DNA of 64,000 nucleotides from Centropus unirufus (taxonomy: Eukaryota; Chordata; Aves; Cuculiformes; Centropidae), in the NCBI GenBank assembly GCA_013397695.1, contig VYZI01000257.1:690494-754493 (forward strand). Reading direction: 5' to 3'. Position 1 is the first letter of the stretch. Each line of letters begins with the position of its first letter. Positions 24,581-38,900 of this stretch are shown piece by piece. Both the position numbers and the translations under genes were made by a program. Under the pieces are notes generated by a model. The model did no database searches. It was not told the origin of the DNA and was given only the letters and a program-made list of their open reading frames with translations.

Positions 24581-26606
24581 TATATGGTGCGAAGGAAATT
24601 GCTGTATGCTTATTAATAACACCCTTCTCCTTGGGGAAATAGCTGTGTTGTTTTCTTCGCTGTAGGTTTGGGCCAGTATTTCAGAGAAGCATGAAAAATA
24701 GGAGAAAAAGTCCTGCTTTAAAGAAAGTAATGTTCCAGTACCTCAAAGTCTCTGGTCATGGAGCAAACTAAGTACATGCAGCTTGAGGTCAGCTTTCACC
24801 CTAGAGAGGCTGCGGAGCCATTGCTGACACTGACAGCAGGCAGGGACAGTTTCAAAGCAACATCCAAGCTGCGATTTTTTTTTTCCCCCCAAACAGATAT
24901 ATTAAGTAAGTTTGTAATTATCTGTGCAGTTTATGCAGATCCAGCACACTTCAACACCTGCTGAATCTGTTTGGGCTCACAGTAATCTATTTACATGCTA
25001 GAAACATCTCTGTTAGAGAATGTGGAAATAAATGTTAGGAGTAGCAAGCTAATGAAAAGAGTAATTAAATGTCTAACCTGCTTGCAAGAGACTTATATGT
25101 ACCTGAATTTTTTAGTAAAATGTTCAGAATGGCAATTAAATCCAGGCAACTATTCAGTGAATTTTGATGCTCAGGAACATTCTACCAACAGATGGTATTT
25201 TTCTAAAGTAATCTGTTGAAATTTATTTCTGGGTTTTTTGGTTTTTTTTTTTTGTTTTGTTTTGTCATTGGGATTTGATTTTTTTTTCTTTTTCCCTTTC
25301 GAGTAGAGCATGTTTAGAGCAGATATTTATTTTTTTTTCATAATATTTTGCAGCAAAAGGTAAATCTTTCTGGAGCATATGCAAATATCAGTTTATTGAA
25401 AGCCTGGGGTTTCCCCAGTTTCTGGTCAAAGGAGAGCAAAAGGGCACATATATGGCCAGTTAGAAGGCCTTGCTTCAAATAGCAAGGGACAAGATAATTT
25501 CATTTCAGTGACCATTGGGCTGTTTTAGGGGATTTTTAGATTATTTTGAAAGTATGTATTTTGAAGAATTTATCTGAAACTTAGAAATTTGGCATCTTCC
25601 AACAAAGAAAAGCTTAAACAATTTCACCTTGGTGAAGTTGCATGTAACTAAAAGCGCAGTTACTAGTGACATTATCAGTTCTACTTCCTTTATTCAGGTA
25701 ATGTATAATTACAAAACCCCTATTTGCAATTATATATGAAAAATATGTGTGTTTACATGCCTTTATATGTATGTATGAATGGATATGTGTATATATCCAA
25801 TGTATATACATGCACAGACCTTTGCAGTGTATAATCCTTAAGATTTCTGTTGATTTGCAACATTTGAGCGAGCTCAAAATCATGGTTTGGAGGTTGGATT
25901 GAGTTAGATAAAAATTGGTTATCAATTTCCTTTCTTATTTCAGTTATTGTCACATAAATTGGCCCTTGTAGTGTCATTTCCTATTCTTGTTGCAGACTGT
26001 AATGAGTAGCTGGTACAAAGATAATACATCTCTATTACATCCTGGAGCCTGGAATCTTGCAAGCTGATGGGTTGACAGGAGATATGCGTTATTCAGGTGT
26101 TAGAAAGTCTCATTAAACAAATTCAGCAAATGAGGTCAGGGTGTTATTTAAAATTAAGATTTTAAGTATTAAACATGATTACAATGTTTTGTTTTCATAT
26201 GCTATTGCAGAACCTTGAGCTTTCAGCTGATCCCTCCACTTGTTGAAAATTACCACCGTTTACATTTTTAATGAAATTGGCTAAACCTTTAAACTTAATT
26301 AGCTGTACATTACAACACATTGACATACATGGAGATGTAGTTGTATCCAGAAGTAACTGGGTTTCTGATAGCTGAAAAAACATTAATTATTTTAGCTGGT
26401 ATTGCCTCATTGACGTATTTGGATAGTAACTTTCAGTGTGCTATTCTTTCCAGTGGAAATACTGCTTAGGCTGGGCTGCTACCTCTGGTCCTTATATGGG
26501 GCAGTGGCCAGGTGTAATGGCATTCCTTGTCTTCTCAAGGCATTCCTAAGAAAGGTTATTCTGCCCCAAAATAACTAATTTTATCATACATTAAAAAGGT
26601 GCTGCT

Positions 26607-26870
26607 TAGAATCACAGAATCATAGAGGTCTTTTCCAACCTGAATGGTTCTAAGATCATTAAGTCCAATGGCCAAACCAACACCATCCATGCCTAATAAA
26701 CCATGGCCTGAAGTGCCATATCTACAGGTTTTTTTAACACCTCCAGGGATTGTGACACCACCACTACCCTGGACCACCTGTTCCAATGTTTTACCACTCT
26801 TTCAGTAAAGAATTTTCTTCCAATATCCAATCTAAACTTCCCGTACCACAACTTGAGGCTATTCTTCAGG
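26607..26870 (-). mobile_element. CR1 LINE 3'-end fragment
   Basis: On the + strand it begins with AATCACAGAATCATAGAGGT, the complement of the typical CR1 terminal ATTCTATGATTCT-type repeat, followed by TTTTCCAACCTGAATGGTTC. The - strand reads FRLDIGRKFFTERVVKHWNR within 26693-26893, which is the C-terminal ORF2 signature. Only the last few hundred bases of the element remain, so it is a strongly 5'-truncated copy. It lies antisense to GRM7. The right border is approximate. Confidence 0.92.
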
Positions 26871-29800
26871 CATTTACACTTCACTGAGATCAACTAGACC
26901 TACTTGAAGCTCCTCCCCTCCTTGGCACTGTTACTGGCTCTCTGCATCTTCTGCTCCTCTGATACTGGTCCCGTGCCTTCACCCAGTTTTCAGTGCTGCA
27001 GCAGTCACCGGGTGACACATGGCAACAGCCTCATTCATGGGGTCACACGTGCCTGGCTCTTTGGTAATTAGTGCAAACACCCCTAAATGCAAAGTCGTTA
27101 CAGAAAGGCCTACAGCCTGTTTACAAACATCTTTGCCACAGCTGCGTGTTTCTGAGCCCAGCCTCATTACACCATTAGCCAAATTGCATGCAGTCCAGTC
27201 AGAAATTTAAAGGTGAACAATTACACGAGTGTGTACATCCCAAGTGCATGTTTTGACTAGCAAGTTACCATGACCAACATGTCAATAGCTTTAATGTATA
27301 CTGTTAGAATAGATGCTGTTTATTTTGTTCTGTCATTATAGTCTGTAATCTTTCATTGCTCATGTCAACCGTGACTGTCATGAACACCTTTTATTATCTT
27401 ACCTTGCAGTATTAACTTTCAGCCAACTGGAAGGGAATTTTTTAAACCACTGACCCACTGAATGACCATATGCAAATTCCTTAGTCCTCCATCAGGTCTC
27501 CAAAATGCATGTTAATAGGCAGTGGGACTGAAGTCACATAGGTTATGCTCACAAGCTGTGATTACAGCCAGACTTGATAAGTTCTCACAGAATAAAACTG
27601 ATGCGGACTGTAGTGCCACTGATGGTTTTAATGCATTAGGTTTGGAAACAGCTGCAATAAATAATTTTTCTTCAGAAAACAGTGCAACCTCAAAATACAT
27701 GATAGTAACCATGTGAATGTAGTTACACTTTTTCTGTATCACCGAAGAGAATTAAACAACTCATTGCAAATCATCAATAAATGCAGGTAACACTGATTAC
27801 ATCAGTGCTTTCTTTAAAAAAACCAGTATCGTGCATTGTAATCCAGGGGATCTGAATGTATCTACAAGTGCTTTTCAATACACTCATGCCAAACATTTAG
27901 TATGTGATGTCAAATTAAATCAGAAAATCTTGGGAGTATCATGATGTTCACTTCATTGACATCTGCATCTATGCAATAGAAAGCTAAGGGGCATGTAACA
28001 TTGGCAAATCGTTTGTGTGTGCGCTGCAGCAACTGGTAGCCAGGTGGTCCTGTGGTAGCGCTCAGCAAGGCTTTGTATGAAGTGAATCAGAAGTCCTGCC
28101 AGGGTGACATTTTTTCATATGGGGAAAGTTAGAGAATTCGAACATTAGGATACTTTGATAAAAAGTTGGGTATGAAAAGCATTGACAGAAACATACGGGA
28201 AAACAAGTACCCACAGGCATCAGTCACTGCTGTCTGCAAAATTAGAAAATTATCCACAAAGAGGAGAGCCAGAGTGTGGACCCCTTTCTTGTCTGTTACA
28301 TGCCACACTTGACAATCATGAAAATGGTAGATTTTTTAAAAATATCACTCAGTTAAGGGAGCTTTCTGTATAGATTTTCACTATATAAAAATAGGAAGGC
28401 AATAGTTAAATCATACCTCTCACTCAAAACTAGGAATTAAAGACATGAAATGTCATTTCTTCTTTGTTATTGACCGCTTTTGTTTAGGTGGTAATGTATA
28501 TCGTGTGCGCTCTATCGCCTTAGGCAAAGCAGAGTGAATTAAGCTCTACCAGCTTTCTGCAACTCTGAGCATTGGTATAATTTTCCTCCAGGTCTCAGAA
28601 TGTCACAAGGTAAAATGTTTGTAGGGATATAAATGAAACTAGTCTGAGAGAATATCTAAAGTATATTACATATCTTTTCAAAGGTAGGAAGAAAAACAGT
28701 AAGGTAAGAAGCCCATGAAAACTATAATGGAAAAAAATTATAGCATAACACTTAGTGACTTCAGAATTTTCTTCATGTAGTGTTTTCTTTTAAAAGTCCA
28801 TGATCTAGTAGGCGGGCCAATTTACACTCTTAGAATGAGTAAGATAAGAAATAGGTCAAAAAATAAATCACTAAGTTTTTAAGGTAGGTGATGTTTTTGC
28901 TCCTACACATCATTCCTTAATTCCTTTTTCACAAGTGTAATGTATTTTTGTCAGAAAATATCTTCAAAAGCAAATACTTTGCTGAAGTATTTCATGGATA
29001 ATTAAAAAGTTTGCTTTTAGCAGGAGAAATAATGTCAGTTTGTGTATAATTGAGGGTGTAATATTCTTTTTTTAATACCTGAAAGTGGAAAGGTGCTTTT
29101 CAGTGAAAGATGTGTTTTATTGCATTTCGAGAAGTTGACCCAGCTGTGTAGAGAAAAACTCTACTGTAACAAAGCTGTTTTTCTGCTCACCAAGCAGCTA
29201 CTTTTCCACTGCGCTGAGTAGAAAGCAGGATTTAACAACTTGTCCAACAGCACATCAACTTGTGGCATTTTGCAAATACCTGTCAGATGATCCAGTAGAA
29301 AGGGTGAGTTTCTGGTTAGATCCTCTATAGTCTTTAGTTGTGGTTTTGCCAAACTTTTTCGTCCTTCTCCCACCTTGTTGGAGTTCGGCATGATGCCTCG
29401 TAACTCCGGTTGTAAAGCTTGCAGCATTCGTTGGCTCCAACAGTGTATCGCAGATGCTTTCGTCACCCTCCGTCACAGTTGAAGGAGAGCTACCTTCTGT
29501 TGCAGATAATCTCCAGTGGCATAGAGATGCTGTAGCAACTTTTATGCTTGCATCTCATCCTTGACCTGACAAAAGAAGCTTGACAGAAAATAATGTCTCT
29601 GTTTAAGTCTTTTGAATGGGAGGGTGAAGGTACGCAGTTGTGTGATGGGCACAGTAGGCAATGACAAGCCAAGACTGTGCCTGGAAAAGGTAGAAAATCC
29701 AAGAAGTCACAACAAAATCATATTTGAATTTCTGCTTCTAGACCAAGTATATTTAAGTTTTGTCTTTTCCTTTGCAAAATAAGTGTATTTTCTCCTGAAG

Positions 29801-32800
29801 GTGGTGAATGACAGCGTGGAGGTTCATGTACAGCAAGCTCAGCAGGACAACTGCCAAGACACTTGTCATGTTTCTTTCTTTGAAGCCTCCTTTCTTATCC
29901 ACTCTACATTTCCTCTAGCAATTTGCCTGGTGTGGTAGAAGGTTTTTGTTTAATATCTCTGTCTCTGTGAGTCATGAGTGCCTGGCATTCCCCTTCCAGA
30001 GGTCAGAAGGGGAATTGTGGAGGGGCTGGTGGGGACTTGCAGGGGCAGACTGCAGGCAGAGCATGTGCTGTGCACCACAAGACATGCAGGACTGGTAAAA
30101 CCTTTCTAGTAAAACCTTCCAGAAACATGCAAATCAATGATGCACCCTGACACAAAGAGAAAAAACCCTTTTGTTATTGGGCTTGTATGCAGAGGATGAA
30201 TGGAATGCACAGTGGTTTATGTTGAGATGTTCATGTTTAGATAATGGAGACATGCTTTCCATGTGCAAAACCTGGAAATCAGAGTAATGAGCAGGATTAC
30301 AAACTTCTAGACTTTACATGCCTGAGGTTTTAGTGTGGCAAGTCCTCAGGAGGTGTGGACTGACACCCTCCAGTCATACCAATAGTCCTGTGACTCTTAA
30401 CAGCGTTGTATTGAATTTGCATGTAAAATTTTTCAATGTATTTTGTTAACAGATATGAAAACTATTGGCTTAAAGCTATTTTTGTAGGTCCAAAGCATTA
30501 ACCAGCTGTGTTTTGCAAAATGAAATTTTGCTACCATATTTTGAATGATATTTTGCTATCCTTGGCAAGTGCCAAGGATAGTAGAGTAGAAATTAGGATG
30601 ATGGCATAATATTGTGCCTGTTGGCTTTAGAGAGGAGAAAGAAATTCCATAAAGGGTATTTTAAAAGCTCTGCACATATTGGGACTGCGTGGACAGTACT
30701 TGGAGTTTCCAATATTTAAACAAAGCATAAACGTTCTTGACAGAGAACAAGTATTGAGTGGGTCAAAAATAATCACTTTTAAAATGTCCCTGAATACTGA
30801 TTTTTGTAGAAAATAGACATGGTTTGCGGCAAGACTATAATACTGGATATATGTTTTGCATTTTAATGTGTCTCAAGCTAATCATTCACATGATAGGCAA
30901 TAATGGACCGAAATAAACAACTGAAAAGAGTCTTTAGCTTGCTTTTAACATTTGAGGGGAAGCCTTTATTTGCTTTGTTTTTCTTTTTTTTATTTGTTTT
31001 TCTTCCACTGATCTGAAAATGTACATTTTATATGAAAATGCTGCATTCAATGTTTCCCATGAAACAACCTTGTTTACTTGTTAATTGCACCTTTTGACGG
31101 TGTAGAGGATATGTACTTGACCATTAAAAGTACCAGCTGAGCATCTGGCTGCCAATGGTAGCAATAATCAGATATTTTATTCCATTCTTGCATTGCCCAT
31201 CCTTTAGACAGGCAAGTTAAGGATAGTACAGACTTAAACCTCCTTTTGCAAAAGTAGATCTTGGATCTCTCTTCCTTTCAAAATTACAACTGGAAAAGAT
31301 GGTGAAGGTTTTTCTCCTCCATCCCCGTTATGTGACATTTTAATTCATTCAGGATGTGGGAGCTTTACACATGGTCCCCCCTCACCTGGGGGAGAATCCC
31401 ACCTCCCCACTGCCAGCTGTTCCCTGGGAGAAAGGAGTGTACCAGGATACTCCTCACGATTTTAATAAATGCATTACCCTGTTAACTGGGACGAAAATTC
31501 ACTGCACTGGAAGGGAAGCGCACAAGATAGATTACCTCTTACTGTTGAATATTTAGAATGCTCAACTGGAGGGAATGAGTTAGCAGTTCTGGTCCTTTTA
31601 AGTTTCAAAGGGATGGAAAGGGATAGTAGAGGTAGGGAGAAACAAGCTTTTTTGCTGTTATTACTTTAGTATGAAAATATGTGATGAGGCACAAAATTCA
31701 TTAGCTTTGTATGGTTAATTTAAAAAAGGAAAACACAACTACCACCACCCAAAAAAAAACCTCTGGGGTTTTTTTTTGCAGGATTTTAGCAGAATTTCAA
31801 CTAGACCAATACTGTTTAAAGTAGGGTGCAAATTGGGCCAGTATTTTTATTCTTATTAATTTAGATACTAAATTCATGATAGGATCTTCTTTTTCAGCCA
31901 GTGCTGCTGGGATTTTCCATGCCATCACAGTGTATCTGCTGTGACATGCTATTTCTGTACAGGCAAAACCAGAGTCCTACACAGCTTCTGGAGCAGAAGC
32001 AGCTGCCAGCATCAGCCATTGGCTACCCTCCCTTGCAGCAACCACTGGCCACAGCATCGCTTTCCTCTTCCTTGCCCTGTTTGGTTTCAGCAAGATGGGA
32101 CTGTGGAGTTGATGGAAGAGTGGCCCCAAGTGCAGTATAATTACATCCCATCAGCCAACCCTAATTTTCTGTGTACTATCTACAGTCCTTTTAGGGACCG
32201 ATTGACTGAGTATAACCAGAGCAAGATAATTTAATAGTATTAGTAACAATGCAGCAATCTAATTAGGGCCTAAATGAGTTAGGTACTGAGTTTCCTCGGT
32301 GTTTCTTATTTCTTCCATCGTTCTTCCCTGGCCTCTATGTCATTATGCCACACACACTCGATATGATGAGAAAATTACTGTACCATTGATGCTAATCCTT
32401 TAAAAAGGGAAATCTGGGACCAAATGATTTTACTAGCAAATACTGGTCTTTGAATCAGCTTGGGTATTAGTAGGATAAATAAACTAAAGTATTTTGACTT
32501 GGCAGGCACTTCAAGATAAATGCTATCCAAATGACACACATGCCATTTGGTTCATTTCTAGTTATTACCCTTTCCGCTTTGAAAGTGGTTTATCAGATTT
32601 GGCAAATGTATTCCTTTTCCACAATCATAAATAAGAGGGAAAAAAAGAAGTTATTAGCTCATAAACAGATATAAATAAACTTACAGAGCTAATACTTTTC
32701 TCAAAACTTTAGTAAGGTCAGCTTATGGTCTTACCATGAAAAATAGCTCAGAAAAAGTGTTGAGGGAAAAAAACAGAATTCCTGAATTTCCTTCTAGATG

Positions 32801-33111
32801 TAGCATTGTCATATAATGTTGTTATTTAGGACTTAAACTTGCAAATGGCTGACCATTATGAATGTTTTAGAAACAAACACTTGAATACTTGGTTTTGTTT
32901 ACTTAAAAGGGTGAGCATTTGAATTTGACAGTTTCCTTCATCTTAGGTATCTTATACTGCTGCATTTGTGTACCACTCAGATCCTCAGATGGGAAACTGG
33001 AGGAGTCTGCTAGACTGTTTTAGCCTTTTCTGCTAGGAGTCACACAAAAGTTATCCTTGTCTAATGACATACTGTATACCTCATGCTATTCAAGTTTCTT
33101 ATTTAAATTCT

Positions 33112-33245
33112 AGATTCTGCACTCGACACTTTTAAGGCTCAGCTTGACAGGGGGCTGGGCCATCTCATTTAAACTATGTATAACCTAAAAAATTTGGACC
33201 ACATGATCCTTGAGGTCGCTTCCGGTGTGTCATTATATGATTCTA
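33112..33245 (+). mobile_element. Old CR1 LINE 3'-end fragment
   Basis: Starting at about 33126, the text ACTTTTAAGGCTCAGCTTGA followed by GGGGGCTGGGCCATCTC, then TTGGACCACATGATCCTTGA, GGTCGCTTCC and a final ATTATATGATTCT matches the layout of a CR1 3' end in sense orientation. It is more diverged than the other copies and has lost part of the middle. It is probably an older insertion. Confidence 0.8.
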
Positions 33246-35894
33246 GTTGCAATATTAGTATATTTGAATTAAGATACATGCAAATATATCCACCTGACCT
33301 AAAAAGTAGAGTGAACATCTGAAATACCTTTGACTGAAGGGAACTTTGTAAGGCTTTTCCCACCAGAATAGTTAAATATTGAAGAGTTTTTCTTATGTAA
33401 GTATGTAACTGGGCCACCTCACTTTGAAATGAATTCTTTCATCTTTTCCCTTTTTGTTTTGTATGGCAGTGTATATGAAGCCTATTGTGATCAGAGTACT
33501 CCTATTCAGGTCCTGGTGTTTGATGTGTGCAAGATGACTGGGGACACACTGCAATCTAGTGCTTCATCTCTCTAATGACAGACACTGAGTGCTGAGCAGA
33601 CCCAGGGGCGGGTTTCATGGTAATGCCATGGTCCTTTGGGCACAGTGACCTATTGTTAATGTGAATCAGCGTGTTCCTCGCTGCAGACTGTTCTTGTTCA
33701 TCAGAGGTGCCAGGCTTCATTTTCAGCTCTGTTTCATTGAATATGGTGACACTACAGGGCAAGCCAGCTTATGCCAAAAAGCATTAAATGCTTAAGAAAG
33801 GGGTTTTCAGGCCACCATTTCCACAGGACTGCTTTCATTGTCCCACTTAGTTGCCAGAAAAGCTGTGAATTGCTCCTTTAATTAAGCAGAATTTTATCTC
33901 CTTATATATGACAAGAGAAACATCAGGCGTTGGCAAAAGGTTGTGAGCAGTGAGGTTAAGTGGAGGGGTATTCAGGCTGAAATCGTGACTTTTGATGCCA
34001 GTGGCATCTCCTCTGAGCTTTGCCAAGTAGCACAACCACCCTGTTCCTGGTCCCATCTGCTAAAATCATACAGCTTTTTAAGAGGGCTTGATATTATTTA
34101 TTGATAATTGTTTATACTTTTCATGAATTCCTGTGAATATATGTAGGCACGTCTGCTCTGAATACCTCTGAGCTGAAATCCTAATGCCTATTCAGTTTTC
34201 ACAGCCATTACCCAGGAAGAATGTCAAGAATATAGTGTGTCAAGATGTCACTATTTTTGACCCACATCATACAATTAGTTTTTCTAAGAGATCTGTAACT
34301 GGCAGATCGATCATTTTAGAGAATTAAAATGAGCTCTTGCCATTTGTGTGCAGTGGGTGTTGCTCACCCCTTCTTTGTGCTGTAAGTGCGGTATGACATG
34401 AGCTCTCTAACAAGGCTGGAGTGTGTGGAGTTCAGTGCAGCTCCGTAACAAGGCTAATGGCAAGGAAGTTCAAACCAGTTTGGTGAATTACTGGGCTCAT
34501 TTCAACCACTGGGACTGGATTCATAGCCAGGCATGTGACAATTGCTAAGCAGCATCCCTTTGCAAACATTTGAATAGTTCTCAGCATTTTGTGATGTCCC
34601 ACTCTTTTTCTAGCATAATGGACTGAGTTTTCTTGGAGCACGGCTTACAGCAAGGATAGCCTGCTGGGGAGTAAGCTGAGAAATGTGCACCTACAGCACA
34701 GTTCTGATGTCTTTTCTGAAGATGCTGATGCTAAGGGTTGGAGTGAAACTGCTTCTGGCGCTGAGGAGTGTTATCTGGATAAAATAGCTCATAAAGCGGG
34801 AATGACAAGTGTTTTCTCAGCCTTGAGATTGCAGGGGGTTTGTGTCCTTCTGAGCAAAGCACATACATATCTTACTGTCTACACAACATCATTTTGTTCA
34901 TGGATTCTCATTTGGGCCATTGGTTAAATGACATATTTGAACTAATATAAATACCAAATGATGGAAGAAGATTATCTTCCTCTAGAATATTTAGCTCTGT
35001 AAACTGAAGAAAAAAAAAAAAGACTCCTGACTTAGCAAGTTTATTTGTAAAGATGATCTGAAACGGTATGTGTAGGTGTTTCTGCATAGCTTTTATTTTG
35101 AGTGCTGTGTGTGCTTTGTGCCTTACTACTGATGAGGCACAGTGCTTATCACCTTGCTTGTGTAATCAGCTTTCACACAGTGTGGCGAGTGAAGGCTATT
35201 GTATCGTTTATTGGTAAAAAACGCCTGATGCTTTTAGTTCTGTCTGTCACTGCCAATGTTAAATGATTGAACTTTCCTCTTCATAGATAGTTCTGAGAAC
35301 ATTTTTTTAAACATCTGCAAAACATGTTGTCAAAAATACCTATTTGCTTCTGAGATTCAACCTAGAAAAAATACAGCTTTCCCAAGTAATGCAGAAGTGC
35401 TATTCTGAACCAAAGATGGCCACAGTCCTTCATGGCAAGGAGCTGCCTTTGGTAATGGCCATTAAAATGTATTTTCATCAGGCCAAGCTAGAGGACTTTG
35501 AAAAATCATACTTTGCGTGTATTCAGCAGAGAGTTCCTTTTGGCAAGTCTCATGGAGCATCATCCTAGTGAGCATGGTCTTGGCTCAGGAGGATCTCAGA
35601 AACGCAGAAATCGAGCCAGGAAATAGCTGCTGCTTTGTGGGAGTTGGGTAAGGCACCTGGTAAGCAGGTTTTGGAGGACATCTTACGCTGCCAGACTTAA
35701 GCTTTGGAGGATTACTTGTCTGTGAACCATACAGTATGAAGCAGTAACTGAGCTAAAAGGATGTTATTTTTCATAATCCCTGAACCACATTAGTTAGATC
35801 TTTCCCCAAAAGAACCTTTTAAGAGTATTAACACTCTTTATGGTAAATTGTCTCATGGCTGTGCCTCTTGAGTAACCTGCTGGTTATCTATGGT

Positions 35895-35990
35895 ATAATT
35901 TAGCCCTGATCTGTTATTCCACACTGAAGGAAAACTCCAGTTGAAATCAATAGGCATGTCACCTGCTGAAGGCATTATGGGCTGGTTCCA
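35895..35990. repeat. Possible ancient amniote interspersed-repeat relic
   Basis: The text from about 35904 (CCCTGATCTGTTATTCCACA, then AAAACTCCAGTTGAAATCAA) resembles the 'gaa-act-ccc-attgaagtcaatgg' wording of old amniote CR1/L3-like repeats common in turtles and crocodilians. The match is short and from memory, so the call is weak. Confidence 0.2.
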
Positions 35991-38900
35991 TGATGAACTG
36001 TTTTCCCCATTTGAAGCTGAAATCCAATGTGTAAACATCTCCCTAATGCCATGCAATAGGTTTTCCTCCCTGCCTCCCCCAACAACAGGTGCCTTTAGAA
36101 CACCCATCAAAAACAGCGAAAATATAATTTACAGGTTTGCACTGTGCTAGGTTGTAGCAGGAATAGAATGAAAGCACTTGGAGACTAAATGTTCCCCTCA
36201 AAATCTGTGTTGTTGGTTGAATGGAAAAAAAAAGACTACAGCAGAAAGAACAATGATAGACAAGGACTGGCTGTATTAATTTTCAAATGAATACATGATA
36301 TTCTGAAATTAAGCCCAGCGTGTAAGGATGACAGTGTTGCTCCCCATGTGGGAGGTGCTGCATGTAAAACATGAAGTGTGCCATGAACATCGCCTATTTG
36401 GTGAAATATAGATGACAACTGTTAGACTGGATTCTTTTTCGACCAATTTGACAATGAGATAGATGTACTGGGAGTGAAATGCTGGGCACACCACAAAGGG
36501 CAGCAACATAAACTCCCAAATGCCCTCTCAGACCTTGACTTGAGACTGACTGCAGATATTCTAAGCCACTTACTTAAGGATGAAAAATTGTCTTGGATTA
36601 CCTTTGCTTCCAGAAGATAATTTGCTTTAACCTATCTAGTAAATATATAAGAATTGTGTATCATAAATGCTCACTTGGAAGTACATGCTCCTTTTTAATT
36701 AAAAAAAAATATGCGGAGGATGCAGAAGGAACTCTGGTCCACCCCTTTCTGTTAGTGAGAAGACAACACAAAGCTGTAGTCAGATACAAAAGCACTACAA
36801 TAACTAATTTTCAGTTTTATTGTGTATCAACAGAAGTTTATGATAATAAGCATTTTTGCAAAAATTGTAGATTAAGCATTTTCCTCTACATCAGTGTTGT
36901 GCTAAAAATGTCCTTGGTTTAATGTAGAACAAATAGCCTTTGGATCTCATTAAAGATATTACAAGTGCTCAGTGTAACTTGCTTCTGGTGTCCTTAAAGC
37001 AGGTAAGATTGGTAGAAAATGATGACAAATACTAAATGAAAGAAAAAGTAGGATTGGGAAAGGAAAGGGAAGAATACATTAGGTTTATATGTAGGTTAAG
37101 AGCTGCTTATTATGAGATTGTGAAAAATGAGTTAGAGTAGGAATAAAAGTGATGTTTCCAGTTGAAGTTTAAATCTTAATTGATTTGCTATGTTAAATTA
37201 AATATGATGCAGATGCTGTGCAGATATTTTTACCTGTACCCAAACACCAACTGTCCTTTGCTCTAGGCAATGAGAGCCTGTGCCAGGGGATTTTATAGAC
37301 ACCTGAACATTCAGTGTGAGAAAAGTGAAGCAGGAGGGAGGCTCTTCTGTGTTCCCCCACAGGTATTGAAGGTGTTAAAATGAATTTAGAGTACTAGGGA
37401 AAAATACAGGTAGAGGCTGGCCTCCAGAATTTCAGTTTAAGCCTCTACCACTTCCACAGTGAAACACTGCATGTGCCAGCTCCGAAGGCATTGAGGATGC
37501 AAACCCAGGCAGAAGCCCAGGGCGGGTCTGATAGCATCCCTGCATCTTCCATGCAGTGTGCCAGGCTTCTCACCTGCACGGCACCCTCATCCTCCTCTCA
37601 CAGGAGTAACCAAGCAAACCAATCACATCTTCCAAAAGCTTCAAAGAAAGTTTATTTGCCACGCATATTCATACAACGGTTCTCACTGTGAGTTCCCTGC
37701 ACACACTGGGGCTTCCCAAAAGCTGTCAGAACAATGAGGGGAAGAAATTGGAGCTGTGCTTCACACAGCTGGTTGAGACTAATTTGGGGGCTGTTTTGCT
37801 CATTAACAAGTATCTGATCTGAATCAGCTGCTGTGAAGATGAAGGTCTGGCGTTATGGGAAAGTTGTCACCGTTTCTTGACAATGTTTCTGATTTTTGTT
37901 GACAGAAATTGCAAGCTTTTTGGCTGGAAAACTTTAAAAAGCTATGAGGTTCCATCATCTTTAATTAGAAAGTTGTGCTTTCCTTGTTCTGTATGTGTTT
38001 ATGTACAGGACACTTATTTTAGGGCAGAAGTAAGAAGGGCAGCAGTAGGGGAAACCAGAACAAATAAATATATAATGATGTTTAACTTCTGTTTATAAAA
38101 GGGATGGATTGGAGGGATTTAAGATAATTAATACAGCAGAACAGGATAACTTAGCAGATTTTACTTTTCCTCTAAAGTAGCTTTCTTTTGAAGTGTCCCA
38201 AGACACCTAAAACTACTCACTAGCACAAATCACATCATCTCTCATTTTGGAAGGGAGTCATGCTCTGTCTCATTGATGAAGTGTTTCAGTAGAAATGCAC
38301 AGAAAACTGGGGGAAAAAATAACTGTTCTGAGGCAGGGGTGAGCTGCAGAGCTCAGTACCAGATTTGGGGTGCTCTGCAGGTGGCAATGGTGCCTGGGCT
38401 CTGCAGAGGCCACAGCTCCATATCCCAGCAGAGATGCTCTTCCAGCAGCTGGGGATCAGGTTTAGGCATCATTAGCTCTGGGTGTGGGAGACTGATGGTT
38501 AATGTGTCCTACTTCTGCCCTGCAAAGATTTGAAAAGCTGCTTTGAAGTAGCTGGATTTTGACTTTCATTTAAAACAATGAAACAGAAAGGAAATGAAGA
38601 GGCAGGAACGAGCTCAGTGTTTACTTCATTTGGGGGTGCTTCTGTGTAACTGGGCTCCAACCTGTGTTGAGGGCACCAAAGTTAACAGGATCGTTCCCAA
38701 GACAGGGAGTGTGAGGGGCTGCAACCATGGTTTTAGTCCCTATGGGAGGAACGGGGACCAGCAGCTTCCTGAAGATAATACACTGCCACGACTAAAACAA
38801 TCATGTTTGAATAGAGTAGTTTCTGGGGCTTTTTGTGCTATCCTGAAAATGCACAAAGCCTGCACTGCTCAGAATGCAGTAATTTGTTCATCACTAGCAA

